The notes under the pieces are model-generated. The model did not search any database and was not told the origin of the DNA. It worked only from the letters and a program-made list of their open reading frames with translations. 14,285 bases of DNA from JBCAWW01 sp039024315 (lineage in GTDB: Bacteria > Bacteroidota > Bacteroidia > J057). Shown piece by piece: positions 1 through 7,042 of this stretch; the first letter of the stretch is position 1, and every line of letters starts with the position of its first letter. The DNA lies in assembly GCA_039024315.1 (NCBI GenBank), contig JBCCQN010000209.1, forward strand, positions 1 through 14,285, read 5' to 3'. The position numbers and the translations under genes were made by a program.

Positions 1-840
1 TGGCAAATGGCCCTGCTGCTGATCGCGCTGCTAGGAGTTGCTGGTATCATCCAGCGGACGATCGTTTATTATGTGGTCTATCCTATCCAATATCAGGATA
101 TCGCTTTTGGTTATGGACCTTACTGGGCTACTGACAATCTGTTTAAGCATATTATTCAAATCAGTTTTGTTTTGGTGGTAGCCTCAGCGGTAAAGATTCA
201 AAAATATTATTACCGTTTTGATCAAGCATCTAAGGCCCTAGAAAGAGAAAAGCTAGAGGCAGAGCTCAATTTTCTCAAAGCGCAAATCCATCCCCATTTC
301 CTTTTTAACACACTTAATAACTTATATTCTCTTACGCTAAAAAAGTCCGATCTCGCTCCAGAAGTGGTACTTCGCTTGTCGGGTATGGTCAACTACATGC
401 TTTATGATACTCGTTCACAACGAGTGGCCCTCAGCAAAGAAGTAGAAAGCCTACACCATTATATCGCCCTCGAAAAGTTGAGATATGGCTCTAGTTTGGA
501 AATCCTATTTGACGTTACGGGACTAATTGATTCAGCTCAAGTCGCCCCTATGCTACTATTACCCTTTGTGGAAAATAGTTTTAAACATGGGGTAAGCGAC
601 GAAATCGAAGACAAATGGATCACCATCCATCTCAATGTAACGCAGGAATACCTCACTTTTAAGGTAGAAAACGCCACTTCTCCAGGCCGAGTTCCCGGAA
701 AAGAAAAAGACTATACGGGTGGGATTGGTTTGAAAAATGTCCAGCGTCGCCTGGAATTGCTTTACCCCAATCGACATGAGCTCAAAATTGTAGATGAGTC
801 TCATTCCTATCTCGTAGTCATGAAAATTTTACTCAACTAG
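1..840 (+). CDS. LytS/YehU-type sensor histidine kinase (5' partial)
   Basis: This is a membrane sensor kinase that would phosphorylate the LytTR regulator encoded next. The frame is open to the first base of the window, so the true start lies upstream; numbering here is from the first in-window Met at 7. Two hydrophobic stretches (about residues 2-27 and 49-63) are the last membrane segments of the sensor. A short coiled region (about 72-92) follows, then the family's His_kinase motif around QIHPHFLFN, with H97 the likely phospho-acceptor. The ATPase part shows an N box (PFVENSFKHG, N190) and a G box (GGIGLKN, about 238-244). The stop is followed after 1 nt by the regulator ATG, so the pair is almost certainly translated from one message. 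The stimulus cannot be read from what is present. Confidence 0.93.
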   Translation, partial: WQMALLLIALLGVAGIIQRTIVYYVVYPIQYQDIAFGYGPYWATDNLFKHIIQISFVLVVASAVKIQKYYYRFDQASKALEREKLEAELNFLKAQIHPHFLFNTLNNLYSLTLKKSDLAPEVVLRLSGMVNYMLYDTRSQRVALSKEVESLHHYIALEKLRYGSSLEILFDVTGLIDSAQVAPMLLLPFVENSFKHGVSDEIEDKWITIHLNVTQEYLTFKVENATSPGRVPGKEKDYTGGIGLKNVQRRLELLYPNRHELKIVDESHSYLVVMKILLN

Positions 841-841
841 C

Positions 842-1588
842 ATGAATATTCGTTGTGTGATAGTGGATGACGAGCCCTTGGCCTTAGATGTGCTTGAGTC
901 CTATATCGATAAAATTGATCATTTAGAGTTGGTCGCAAGGCTCGACAATGCGGTGGAGGCTTTTAATCTACTCAATCGGGAAGAAATTGATCTTTTGTTT
1001 TTGGATATCCAGATGCCCCGTTTGAGTGGGATTGAACTATTGCGCAACATCTCCAATCCCCCCAAGGTGATCTTTACTACTGCTTATCGAGATTACGCCT
1101 TGCAAGGCTATGAGCTAGATGTAATGGACTATTTACTCAAACCGATCTCTTTTGATCGTTTCCTCAAGGCTGTCAATAAACTCAATCGAGATCGTCCCAC
1201 CGAAAACGTCCCCCCCAGTCCCGTTTCAAGCTTTGAATCTACGCCTAACAATCAGTATGATGAGGCATTTTTATACTTGAAGGCGGACAAGAAGATGGTC
1301 AAAATTCTTTTGAAGGATATTCTTTACATCGAGTCGCTCAAAGATTACATCCGGGTCAAGACTACCCAAAAAACGGTTACTGCTTACCAACGAATTAGCT
1401 TTATGGAGGAAAAGCTACCTGAAAATCGCTTCATTCGTATCCATCGCTCTTTTATCGTAGCCAAAGATAAAGTTGATGCATTCAGCCCACCTTCCGTAGA
1501 AATTGGCGATATTACCTTGCCGATCGGGCGAAATTATCGCAGTGAAGTGTTAAAAAGCCTGAACGAGCAAAATTTGCTAAACGAATAG
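842..1588 (+). CDS. LytTR-family DNA-binding response regulator
   Basis: This is the response regulator partner of the kinase just upstream. The receiver domain (residues 1-112) has the acidic pocket D9/D10, phospho-acceptor D55 in LFLDIQMP, a conserved Thr in FTTA (T80) and K100 in LLKP. A proline- and serine-rich linker (about 114-140) leads to a LytTR DNA-binding domain (about 143-245) with the typical ILYIESLKDYI and FIRIHRSFIV segments. The length of 248 aa is normal for the family, as is the gene order. The start ATG lies 1 nt after the kinase stop, which suggests coupled translation. LytTR proteins usually bind paired short direct repeats; I found no convincing pair in this window, so its targets are unknown. 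They may include its own promoter, which lies upstream of the window. Confidence 0.95.
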   Translation: MNIRCVIVDDEPLALDVLESYIDKIDHLELVARLDNAVEAFNLLNREEIDLLFLDIQMPRLSGIELLRNISNPPKVIFTTAYRDYALQGYELDVMDYLLKPISFDRFLKAVNKLNRDRPTENVPPSPVSSFESTPNNQYDEAFLYLKADKKMVKILLKDILYIESLKDYIRVKTTQKTVTAYQRISFMEEKLPENRFIRIHRSFIVAKDKVDAFSPPSVEIGDITLPIGRNYRSEVLKSLNEQNLLNE

Positions 1589-1599
1589 GCTTTCACTCC

Positions 1600-2556
1600 A
1601 TGCCCTTTATCCAGTCTAATTACCAAGGTCCGCCCTTTTATTTATTTCACCGCCATCTTGAAACTATCGTGCCTAGCCGCTCGCGCAAGGTCAGTGGGGT
1701 GCGCTATGAGCGAGAACGCCTAGAATTGGAAGACGGAGATTTTATTGACATCGACTGGATCAAAAACGGGCATAAGCGACTTGCTTTCCTTTCACATGGC
1801 CTAGAGGGTAGCTCCGAACGACCCTATATGCAAGGCATGGCCAAGATTTTTCGCGAAAATGATTGGGACGTACTTGCTTGGAATTGCCGTTCCTGCTCTG
1901 GTGAAATGAATCGCCTGCCCAAAATGTATCACCAAGGTGCTACTCCAGATATGCAGGCCGTGATGCAACATGCTTTGAAAGCTGACTATGCAGAAGTCGT
2001 CATGGTCTCTTTTAGCCTTGGCGGAGGTATGACCCTAAAGTATTTGGGAGAGCAGGCCAAACAGATTGATACCCGTATAAAAAAAGCCATGGTGATCTCC
2101 GTACCGGTAGATCTACCGGCCAGCGTGGAGGTCATGCACCAACCCAAAACGCGCCTCTACCGCAGATATTTTCTTACTAAACTAGGGAAGAAAATTAGGC
2201 AAAAAGCCGCTCAGTTTCCTGAGGAAATATCCTTAGAAGGATTTGACCAGATTAAGAGTCTTTCCGCCTTCGACGAACGCTATACCGCGCCCATGTTTGG
2301 TTTTAAGGGGGCTGCTCATTATTACGCTAGTGTCAATCCTCGGCAATTTTTGCCTTCAATTGAGATCCCTACCTTGATCCTCAATGCCCATAATGATCCC
2401 ATTCTCGCTCCTGTCTGCTACTCACCTGAACTGGTGGAGGGTTTAGACAATATTTGGTTAGAGGCCCCGCAACGTGGCGGCCACGTAGGCTTTTTACAGG
2501 CGAGAAATGAATTTACCTATGCTGATGAACGCGCGGTAGAATGGAGCAGTCATTAA
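1600..2556 (+). CDS. YheT-type alpha/beta hydrolase (COG0429-like)
   Basis: This is a predicted cytoplasmic serine hydrolase of the YheT/COG0429 group, 318 aa, close to the usual family length. Family landmarks are the N-terminal PPFYLFHRHLETIVPS segment, the SHGLEGSSERPY loop (about 65-75), WNCRSCSGEMN (about 94-104), a nucleophile elbow SFSLGGG with S139, the acid D266 in NAHNDPI, and H295 in GGHVGF. In the nucleophile motif the usual first Gly (GFSLGG) is Ser, a mild deviation. There is no signal peptide or membrane segment. It starts 11 nt after the response-regulator stop on the same strand, so it probably shares that transcript, though a functional link is not established. The physiological substrate is not known; esterase-like activity on short acyl esters is the general expectation. 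The start ATG at 1600 is the first that gives the conserved N terminus. Confidence 0.9.
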   Translation: MPFIQSNYQGPPFYLFHRHLETIVPSRSRKVSGVRYERERLELEDGDFIDIDWIKNGHKRLAFLSHGLEGSSERPYMQGMAKIFRENDWDVLAWNCRSCSGEMNRLPKMYHQGATPDMQAVMQHALKADYAEVVMVSFSLGGGMTLKYLGEQAKQIDTRIKKAMVISVPVDLPASVEVMHQPKTRLYRRYFLTKLGKKIRQKAAQFPEEISLEGFDQIKSLSAFDERYTAPMFGFKGAAHYYASVNPRQFLPSIEIPTLILNAHNDPILAPVCYSPELVEGLDNIWLEAPQRGGHVGFLQARNEFTYADERAVEWSSH

Positions 2557-2816
2557 GGGCTCGAAAATCATGCTAATACCAAGGACGGATGGACGCTTGC
2601 CCTTAGCTGTAGTCCAATCCCTTCGCTCAATTAAAATCTTTTTACTCCTAGGTTTACCTTTTGTTTTTGACAATGACTAATGGATAGGAAAGGGTATTGC
2701 CCGATTCCTGATGCTACAAACTGATCTATGATCATGGAGTGGCATACCGTAGGTGAACGCCCTTATCGTTCTCCGAAGGAAGCCTATTAACCCTTAGTAA
2801 TCAAATCAAAAAACAC

Positions 2817-4163
2817 ATGAAAAAGTGGCCTTTTTTTGCTGTGGCAATCTGCTGTAGCTTTTTAGTCTTATTACCATCATCTCCAATTTTAGCCCAAGTT
2901 CAAGATGATTTTGAAAATGCATCGATCAATGGCTGGTTCTCAGAGGGAGACGGTAATGCTAGTCTTTCTACTAGTTTAGGTAATCCAGGTTCCAGCTTGC
3001 GGGTAGCAGACAATGCCACCGGAGACATTAACTTTGCTGTTGCCCCCAGCCGTTATTTGGGAGACTGGTCCGTCAATCTTTCGGCAAACGACAGTTTATC
3101 TGTTGACATCTATGTAGAGAGCAATGATCCCGATACGCTAGTGGGAGCATTCCCTGTTTTTCAGCTAGTTGGACCTGGAGGAGCTGCTTCAGCGCTTGAG
3201 GGCTTAGATCTACCGAGAAACGTCTGGAGCGAGGTGAAAATCCCTCTAGACTCAAGCGCTTGGACTATAACTGAAGGTAGCTGGAACGACTTGCTGCAAG
3301 AGGTTAGCCTATTGAGAATTCGAGCAGAGTACATCACAGGTGATGAAGATGTCTATCTCGACAATGTCTTGCTTAGCGTTTCTCCTGTCAGGAATTTTCT
3401 CACAGATACCATCTGCTCGACCTTTGAAGATTCTACTTATGGCGGCTGGAATTTTGTGAACAATGGCTCGCTTAGCATTGACAGCATCCATGGTAATCCA
3501 GGCATCGGGATTGGGATTGATGACCGGAGTGCGGTGATCACCGAGGCGATTGCTCCTCCGAAGTTCTACGGAGATTGGACTACTCTTTTGGACAGTGGTT
3601 ACCTAAGTTTTGATTTAAAAATCAGCACTTCATCCAGCACCCCCTATGATAAAGATTATCTAGTGAGATTGAGTGGCAATGGCGCTGTGGCTGAAGTTAT
3701 GCCACCAGATTCAGTTTTGGCTTTATCGCTTAATCAATGGCATACTTATGTCTTTTTAATTGATTCGACGGCATGGAATATGGTCTCTGGTAGTTGGGAT
3801 AGCCTCATCCTCTCAGTAGAAGAGATTCGGTTAGAATTAGAGTTTATCACTGGCTCAGAGGAGGCCTCTTTAGACAATTTTTGTCTTGTACCAAAAATCA
3901 CAGGCTCCACGAGTTTAAGAGAAACGCGGATGCGTCCGGTTTTACAGCTTTTTCCTAATCCTGCTTCTGGGAAATTTAGCTTACGATCTCCTGAAGCTAA
4001 GATCAAATCAGTCGCCCTTTACGACCTTAGTGGCCGACGCCTAGCAGCGGAGGTAAGCATGGGGAGCCATGAGGTACAAGTAGGGATTCAATATCAAGGA
4101 CTGGTCTCCGTCCAAGTTATCACAGATAAAGGGATTTGGATCCAAAAGGTCTTATTGGAATAA
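2817..4163 (+). CDS. Type IX secreted protein with two laminin-B-like domains
   Basis: This is an exported protein of 448 aa. Residues 1-26 form a signal peptide (KK, hydrophobic core, PILA before QVQ). The body has two tandem homologous domains, about 29-188 and 200-358. Both contain, in the same order, a GNPG segment, an AP..(Y/F).GDW motif, a beta strand SLSVDIYV or YLSFDLKI, a (D)SSAW/DSTAW motif, GSW(N/D)(D/S)L, then a (R)AEYITG or LEFITG strand and a closing LDN. This pattern resembles the laminin B (domain IV) fold; the assignment is by eye. The C terminus (about 376-448: LFPNPASGKFSL, YDLSGRR, final KVLLE) is a type A sorting tail, which directs export through the type IX system and attachment or release at the surface. 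There is no catalytic motif. A binding or adhesion role is inference. It stands alone between a 260-nt gap and a terminator. Confidence 0.9.
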   Translation: MKKWPFFAVAICCSFLVLLPSSPILAQVQDDFENASINGWFSEGDGNASLSTSLGNPGSSLRVADNATGDINFAVAPSRYLGDWSVNLSANDSLSVDIYVESNDPDTLVGAFPVFQLVGPGGAASALEGLDLPRNVWSEVKIPLDSSAWTITEGSWNDLLQEVSLLRIRAEYITGDEDVYLDNVLLSVSPVRNFLTDTICSTFEDSTYGGWNFVNNGSLSIDSIHGNPGIGIGIDDRSAVITEAIAPPKFYGDWTTLLDSGYLSFDLKISTSSSTPYDKDYLVRLSGNGAVAEVMPPDSVLALSLNQWHTYVFLIDSTAWNMVSGSWDSLILSVEEIRLELEFITGSEEASLDNFCLVPKITGSTSLRETRMRPVLQLFPNPASGKFSLRSPEAKIKSVALYDLSGRRLAAEVSMGSHEVQVGIQYQGLVSVQVITDKGIWIQKVLLE

Positions 4164-4341
4164 TCTTGATGAATGATCAGCTTGCTGCCAATAGGCTCTT
4201 TAGTACAGAGTAGCAAGTATATAGTACTGAGAAAAAAGTTCTACTGAACCATGTAGTCCAGTTTTCCTAGGTCTTTCTCAATACTGGATACGATTGTCTA
4301 AGTACTTATAATCATCTCTGAAAAGCTTGAATCAATAAGCT

Positions 4342-4374
4342 AAAGCCGAGAACTAGGAAGAAGTTCTCGGCTTT
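4342..4374. terminator. Bidirectional hairpin terminator
   Basis: A perfect 13-bp stem (AAAGCCGAGAACT at 4342-4354, its complement at 4362-4374) closes a 7-nt loop. The stem ends in AAA and TTT, so it gives a short U run in either direction. It sits between the ends of two converging genes, the laminin-B-like secreted protein and ribBA, and probably ends both transcripts. Confidence 0.85.
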
Positions 4375-4403
4375 CAATTATTTCAGGCAATGACTTATCC
4401 CTA

Positions 4404-5624
4404 TCACATTTTATTGTTTAGGATGTTGTGGCCCATCTTTAGCTTTTTAGTCATTAAATACTTTTCGTTGTGTTTGTTGGGCGTGATTTCGATCGCTACG
4501 TTTTCCACTATTTCTAGGCCATAACCGATCAAGCCTGCCCTTTTGCGTGGGTTGTTGGTCATGAGGCGCATCTTGCGAACGCCTAAGTCCCTAAGTATCT
4601 GTGCCCCTACGCCATAGTCTCTTTCGTCCATTTTGAAGCCTAATTCGAGGTTTGCCTCTACGGTATCACGACCATTTTCTTGCAGTTTGTAGGCCTTGAG
4701 TTTGTTGAGTAGGCCAATGCCACGGCCTTCCTGCAACATGTATAGTACCACGCCTTTACCAGCCTGATCAACCATTTCAAGAGCACGTTCTAGCTGAGGC
4801 CCGCAATCACAACGGCAGGAACCGAAAATATCTCCGGTAACACAAGAAGAGTGCACCCTTACCAAAATAGCCTCATCTGGCTCCCATTGGCCTTTTACCA
4901 TGGCCAAATGCAGGTCGCCAGTATTGAGTTGGCGATAAGCGGCCATTTCGAAATCTCCATGCTCTGTAGGCATTTCGACATCAATTTCCCTTTTGATGAG
5001 GCTTTCTTGCTTGAGCCTGTAATTGATCAATGCTTCAATCGTAATGAGCTTTAACTCAAAACGATCAGCAACTTTACGCAAATCAGGTAGCCTAGCCATA
5101 CTGCCGTCCTCGTTCATGATTTCGACAATCACTCCGGCCGGTTGGAGGCCTGCTATCTTAGCAAGATCGATGGCGGCTTCGGTGTGGCCTGCTCTTCGCA
5201 GAACGCCTCCCTTTATCGCTTTGAGCGGGAAAATATGTCCAGGACGACTAAAATCTTGAGGGCTAGCTTTGGTGTCTAACATGGCCATGACCGTACGTGA
5301 ACGATCTTGGGCGCTAATACCAGTAGTATTTCCTTTGCCTTTATAATCTACGGATACCGTAAAGGCGGTTTGGTGTACATCAGTGTTTTTGCCTACCATA
5401 AGGTCCAATCCTAAGGCCTCGCAGCGTTCTTCCTCGAGCGGAGTACATATCAGCCCTCGACCATGGGTCGCCATAAAATTGATGACTTCGGGGGTAGCAA
5501 ATTGGGCAGCAATCACAAAATCTCCTTCATTCTCACGGTTTTCGTCATCTACGACGATCACCATTTTGCCTTGACGGATGTCTTCAAGGGCCGACTCAAT
5601 ACTATCTATTTTGATCTTCTCCAT
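4404..5624 (-). CDS. ribBA: RibBA: DHBP synthase / GTP cyclohydrolase II
   Basis: This bifunctional cytosolic enzyme covers both entry points of riboflavin synthesis. The N-terminal half (about 1-205) makes 3,4-dihydroxy-2-butanone 4-phosphate from ribulose 5-phosphate; the C-terminal half (about 210-403) opens GTP. DHBP-synthase landmarks are DDENRENEGD (26-35), THGRGLIC and RAGHTEAAIDL (H147). The cyclohydrolase zinc ligands are C261, C272 and C274 in SSCVTGDIFGSCRCDCG, followed by LQEGRGIGL (298-305), DERDYG (333-338) and LMTNNPRK (355-361). All key residues are present and 406 aa is normal for a RibBA fusion, so both activities are expected. A promoter box lies about 70 nt upstream, and no FMN riboswitch is visible in the leader. 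No other rib gene is in the window, so the pathway is scattered in this genome. Confidence 0.97.
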   Translation of the reverse strand: MEKIKIDSIESALEDIRQGKMVIVVDDENRENEGDFVIAAQFATPEVINFMATHGRGLICTPLEEERCEALGLDLMVGKNTDVHQTAFTVSVDYKGKGNTTGISAQDRSRTVMAMLDTKASPQDFSRPGHIFPLKAIKGGVLRRAGHTEAAIDLAKIAGLQPAGVIVEIMNEDGSMARLPDLRKVADRFELKLITIEALINYRLKQESLIKREIDVEMPTEHGDFEMAAYRQLNTGDLHLAMVKGQWEPDEAILVRVHSSCVTGDIFGSCRCDCGPQLERALEMVDQAGKGVVLYMLQEGRGIGLLNKLKAYKLQENGRDTVEANLELGFKMDERDYGVGAQILRDLGVRKMRLMTNNPRKRAGLIGYGLEIVENVAIEITPNKHNEKYLMTKKLKMGHNILNNKM

Positions 5625-5636
5625 TGCAATTATCTG

Positions 5637-5676
5637 TTTCGCAAGTTACGAAAAAGAGCGGCTAAGCCTAGCTTAG
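5637..5676 (-). other. Two small hairpins in the ribBA leader
   Basis: Reading on the minus strand after the predicted start of transcription, CTAAGC pairs with GCTTAG over a 3-nt loop (5662-5676). It is soon followed by a run of five T. A second, weaker hairpin pairs TTTCG with CGAAA over 7 nt (5637-5653). They fall between the promoter box and the ribBA ATG. They could act as a weak attenuator or leader structure, or be chance; nothing resembles the conserved FMN (RFN) element. Confidence 0.3.
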
Positions 5677-5692
5677 GTTTTTTCCAAACCCG

Positions 5693-5727
5693 CAAATATA
5701 ACTTAAGATTTAGGTTAAACGCACCAA
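5693..5727 (-). promoter_or_regulatory. Putative Bacteroidota promoter of ribBA
   Basis: On the minus strand TATATTTG (5700-5693) fits the Bacteroidota -7 consensus TAnnTTTG exactly. A TTG lies upstream at 5727-5725, but the 24-nt spacer is longer than the usual 17-23. Transcription would start near 5686 and give a leader of about 60 nt before the ribBA ATG. The 13-nt inverted-repeat arm at 5711-5723 falls inside this promoter's spacer. Confidence 0.55.
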
Positions 5728-5853
5728 AATTTCGAATCTGCAATTAGAGGCTAAAAACGTCGATTTTAGTAATTCGAAATGTCGAAGGAAATTTCAAAAA
5801 TGTCCCTTCATTAGCTGGAATTGGCACTTGATAATTTTGATGCGTTTAACCTA
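5711..5853. repeat. Spaced inverted repeats in divergent regulatory region
   Basis: TAGGTTAAACGCA (5711-5723) is the exact reverse complement of TGCGTTTAACCTA (5841-5853), with 117 nt between the arms. The palindrome CTTAAG lies next to or near each arm (5702-5707 and 5855-5860). Between the arms is a second inverted pair, ATTTCGAAT (5729-5737) and ATTCGAAAT (5772-5780). The region lies between the divergent ribBA and ArsR-type genes, so the arms may be paired operator sites; a decayed mobile fragment is an alternative. Confidence 0.5.
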
Positions 5854-5953
5854 CTTAAGATTTTAACTATATGAAAATTTTTCTATATTGAACAAAAGGG
5901 ACAAAATGTTCCTAAAGTTCCTGTATTTTTAATAAAAAATTCGATTTTTCTGG

Positions 5954-5970
5954 TATGTTTGGTAACTTTG
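5954..5970 (+). promoter_or_regulatory. Tandem -7 boxes before the ArsR-type gene
   Basis: Two exact matches to TAnnTTTG follow each other: TATGTTTG (5954-5961) and TAACTTTG (5963-5970). No TTG sits at the usual distance upstream; the preceding sequence is A/T-rich. The start of transcription would be near 5968-5977, leaving a leader of about 30 nt before the ATG at 6005. Which of the two boxes is used cannot be told from sequence. Confidence 0.5.
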
Positions 5971-6004
5971 TTTAACTTTTAGTGAAAATAGTCTTCACAA
6001 ATTC

Positions 6005-6310
6005 ATGCAAGCAAAATCCGTCTCACTCGATCGTGGAATCCTAGAAAGAACCGCTGCGAGTCTAAAAGCGATAGCACACCCGGTCAGATTGGCTATGATT
6101 GATCTCCTCCGGGACGGGAAACGTTTAAACGTGACTCAAATTTATCAAGCCCTTGGTCTTGAACAGGCCGTGGCTTCTCAACATTTGAGTATCCTAAAAG
6201 AAAAAAATATCCTGAGCTCAAAGCGTCAGGGTAAACATTCTTATTACTACCTAAAGCATCCTTCGATACTCGAAGTGATTTCTTTGGTACTAACTACTCA
6301 TGAAGGCTAA
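6005..6310 (+). CDS. ArsR-type winged-helix transcriptional regulator
   Basis: This is a small DNA-binding repressor-like protein of 101 aa. The fold signature is clear: the helix LKAIAHPVRLAMIDLL (20-35), a helix-turn-helix (about 42-66) with recognition-helix segment AVASQHLSILKEKNIL, and a wing (about 70-84, KRQGKHSYYYL). The protein contains no cysteine at all, so it lacks both the ELCVCDL-type metal site of ArsR/SmtB sensors and the paired cysteines of redox-sensing relatives. Its signal must be something else, or it may act without a ligand. It is transcribed away from ribBA, from tandem -7 boxes, and ends 7 nt before the end of the converging WbqC-like gene. Self-regulation through the inverted repeats upstream is plausible but is inference. 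Confidence 0.9.
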   Translation: MQAKSVSLDRGILERTAASLKAIAHPVRLAMIDLLRDGKRLNVTQIYQALGLEQAVASQHLSILKEKNILSSKRQGKHSYYYLKHPSILEVISLVLTTHEG

Positions 6311-6317
6311 GGTTTTG

Positions 6318-6995
6318 TTAGGACTTAAATCCCTTCATCAGATAACTTGAGCTTGCTGGTCCTTCATTGAACAGTAAATCAACAATGGAAAGGTCTGGAC
6401 TAAAACCAGCAAATACTTGAGGGTACTCTACTACGCTGAAATTTTTTGGCATCTCTTGCCGCCTTGGATCAAAAGTTCCTCTCCAATCCGCTTCCCCTAC
6501 TTTTGGCTGAAAAGCCTCATTTAGTGATACCTTGATTTCAACATTCAATTTGTTGAAACTAAGGGTGATGGTTTCTGCTAATAGATCCACTAGAAAGTCA
6601 TAGCGTTTTTCGAAAAATCGCCTGAAACTATCTATGTAAAATTCATAGTAGGGGGAATTTCTATAGGCCGACTCCCAGCTTCTAAAGTGTTGTAACTGCC
6701 AATTTTCTGCGTAGGAAATTCTTTTTTCCTTGATGGGCATCCTTGCTCCTCTACGCGCTACAGGTATGCTCAATTTCATATCCCCATTGGCTCCCTTAAT
6801 CCACATCCGATTGGTGTACTGCTGTTTACGAAAATGCTGACAAACTTCTAATTCGATGAAATCGTATTGCAGTGCAGCACTAAACCAAGAAATTGGGGGG
6901 AAGTATGAAATAGGGAAAATGGGCACTGGGTGGTTATTTTTACACAATAATGCAATAAAGCAGTCCATTAAGCAATCCAAAGCCATAATTGTCAT
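6318..6995 (-). CDS. WbqC-like family protein
   Basis: This matches the WbqC-like family, whose founding member lies in an O-antigen gene cluster; the biochemical role is not settled. The recognisable parts are the opening strand PIFPISYFPPISWF (about 25-38), FRKQQYTNRMWIKG with the Asn-Arg pair (about 55-68), KLSIPV (74-79), ENWQLQHFRSWESAYRNSPYYEFY (97-120), and a C-terminal EYPQVF...LSIVDLLFNEGP segment. The start is uncertain. Relatives usually begin right at the PIFPISYFPP strand, so the first 23 residues may not be translated. Alternatives are ATG at 6968 or GTG at 6926, and the longest frame is given here. There is no signal peptide or membrane anchor. It converges on the ArsR-type gene, and no terminator fits in the 7-nt gap. 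Confidence 0.85.
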   Translation of the reverse strand: MTIMALDCLMDCFIALLCKNNHPVPIFPISYFPPISWFSAALQYDFIELEVCQHFRKQQYTNRMWIKGANGDMKLSIPVARRGARMPIKEKRISYAENWQLQHFRSWESAYRNSPYYEFYIDSFRRFFEKRYDFLVDLLAETITLSFNKLNVEIKVSLNEAFQPKVGEADWRGTFDPRRQEMPKNFSVVEYPQVFAGFSPDLSIVDLLFNEGPASSSYLMKGFKS

Positions 6996-7025
6996 TGGAG
7001 AATGAGGCTAGCCTTTGTTATTTTG
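6995..7025 (+). promoter_or_regulatory. Possible promoter of the GWxTD gene
   Basis: TTG (6995-6997), a 20-nt spacer and TTATTTTG (7018-7025) match the Bacteroidota promoter except for one base in the -7 box (T for A at position 2). It would start transcription about 10 nt before the ATG at 7043, giving a very short leader. It overlaps the possible 5' end of the divergent WbqC-like gene. Confidence 0.35.
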
Positions 7026-7042
7026 TATCAAACAGAATCAAT

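Noticed and set aside
2557..2816. Small gene or strong promoter in the 260-nt gap before the secreted protein
   Set aside because: I found no credible coding frame, no strong hairpin and no exact TAnnTTTG box; only a near match (TACCTTTTG, about 2655).
5023..5259. Plus-strand open frame of 78 codons inside ribBA
   Set aside because: It lies wholly antisense to strongly conserved ribBA coding sequence and has no recognisable protein features. The same holds for the other plus-strand frames at 4851-5054, 5383-5574 and 5463-5747 (the last runs past the ribBA start).
5625..5700. FMN riboswitch before ribBA
   Set aside because: The leader is only about 60-70 nt and lacks the conserved G-rich and GGTG-type segments of the RFN element.
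6989..7042. Upstream extension of the GWxTD gene (start at 6989)
   Set aside because: The extra 18 residues would bury a clear signal peptide beginning at 7043, and they overlap the probable promoter.
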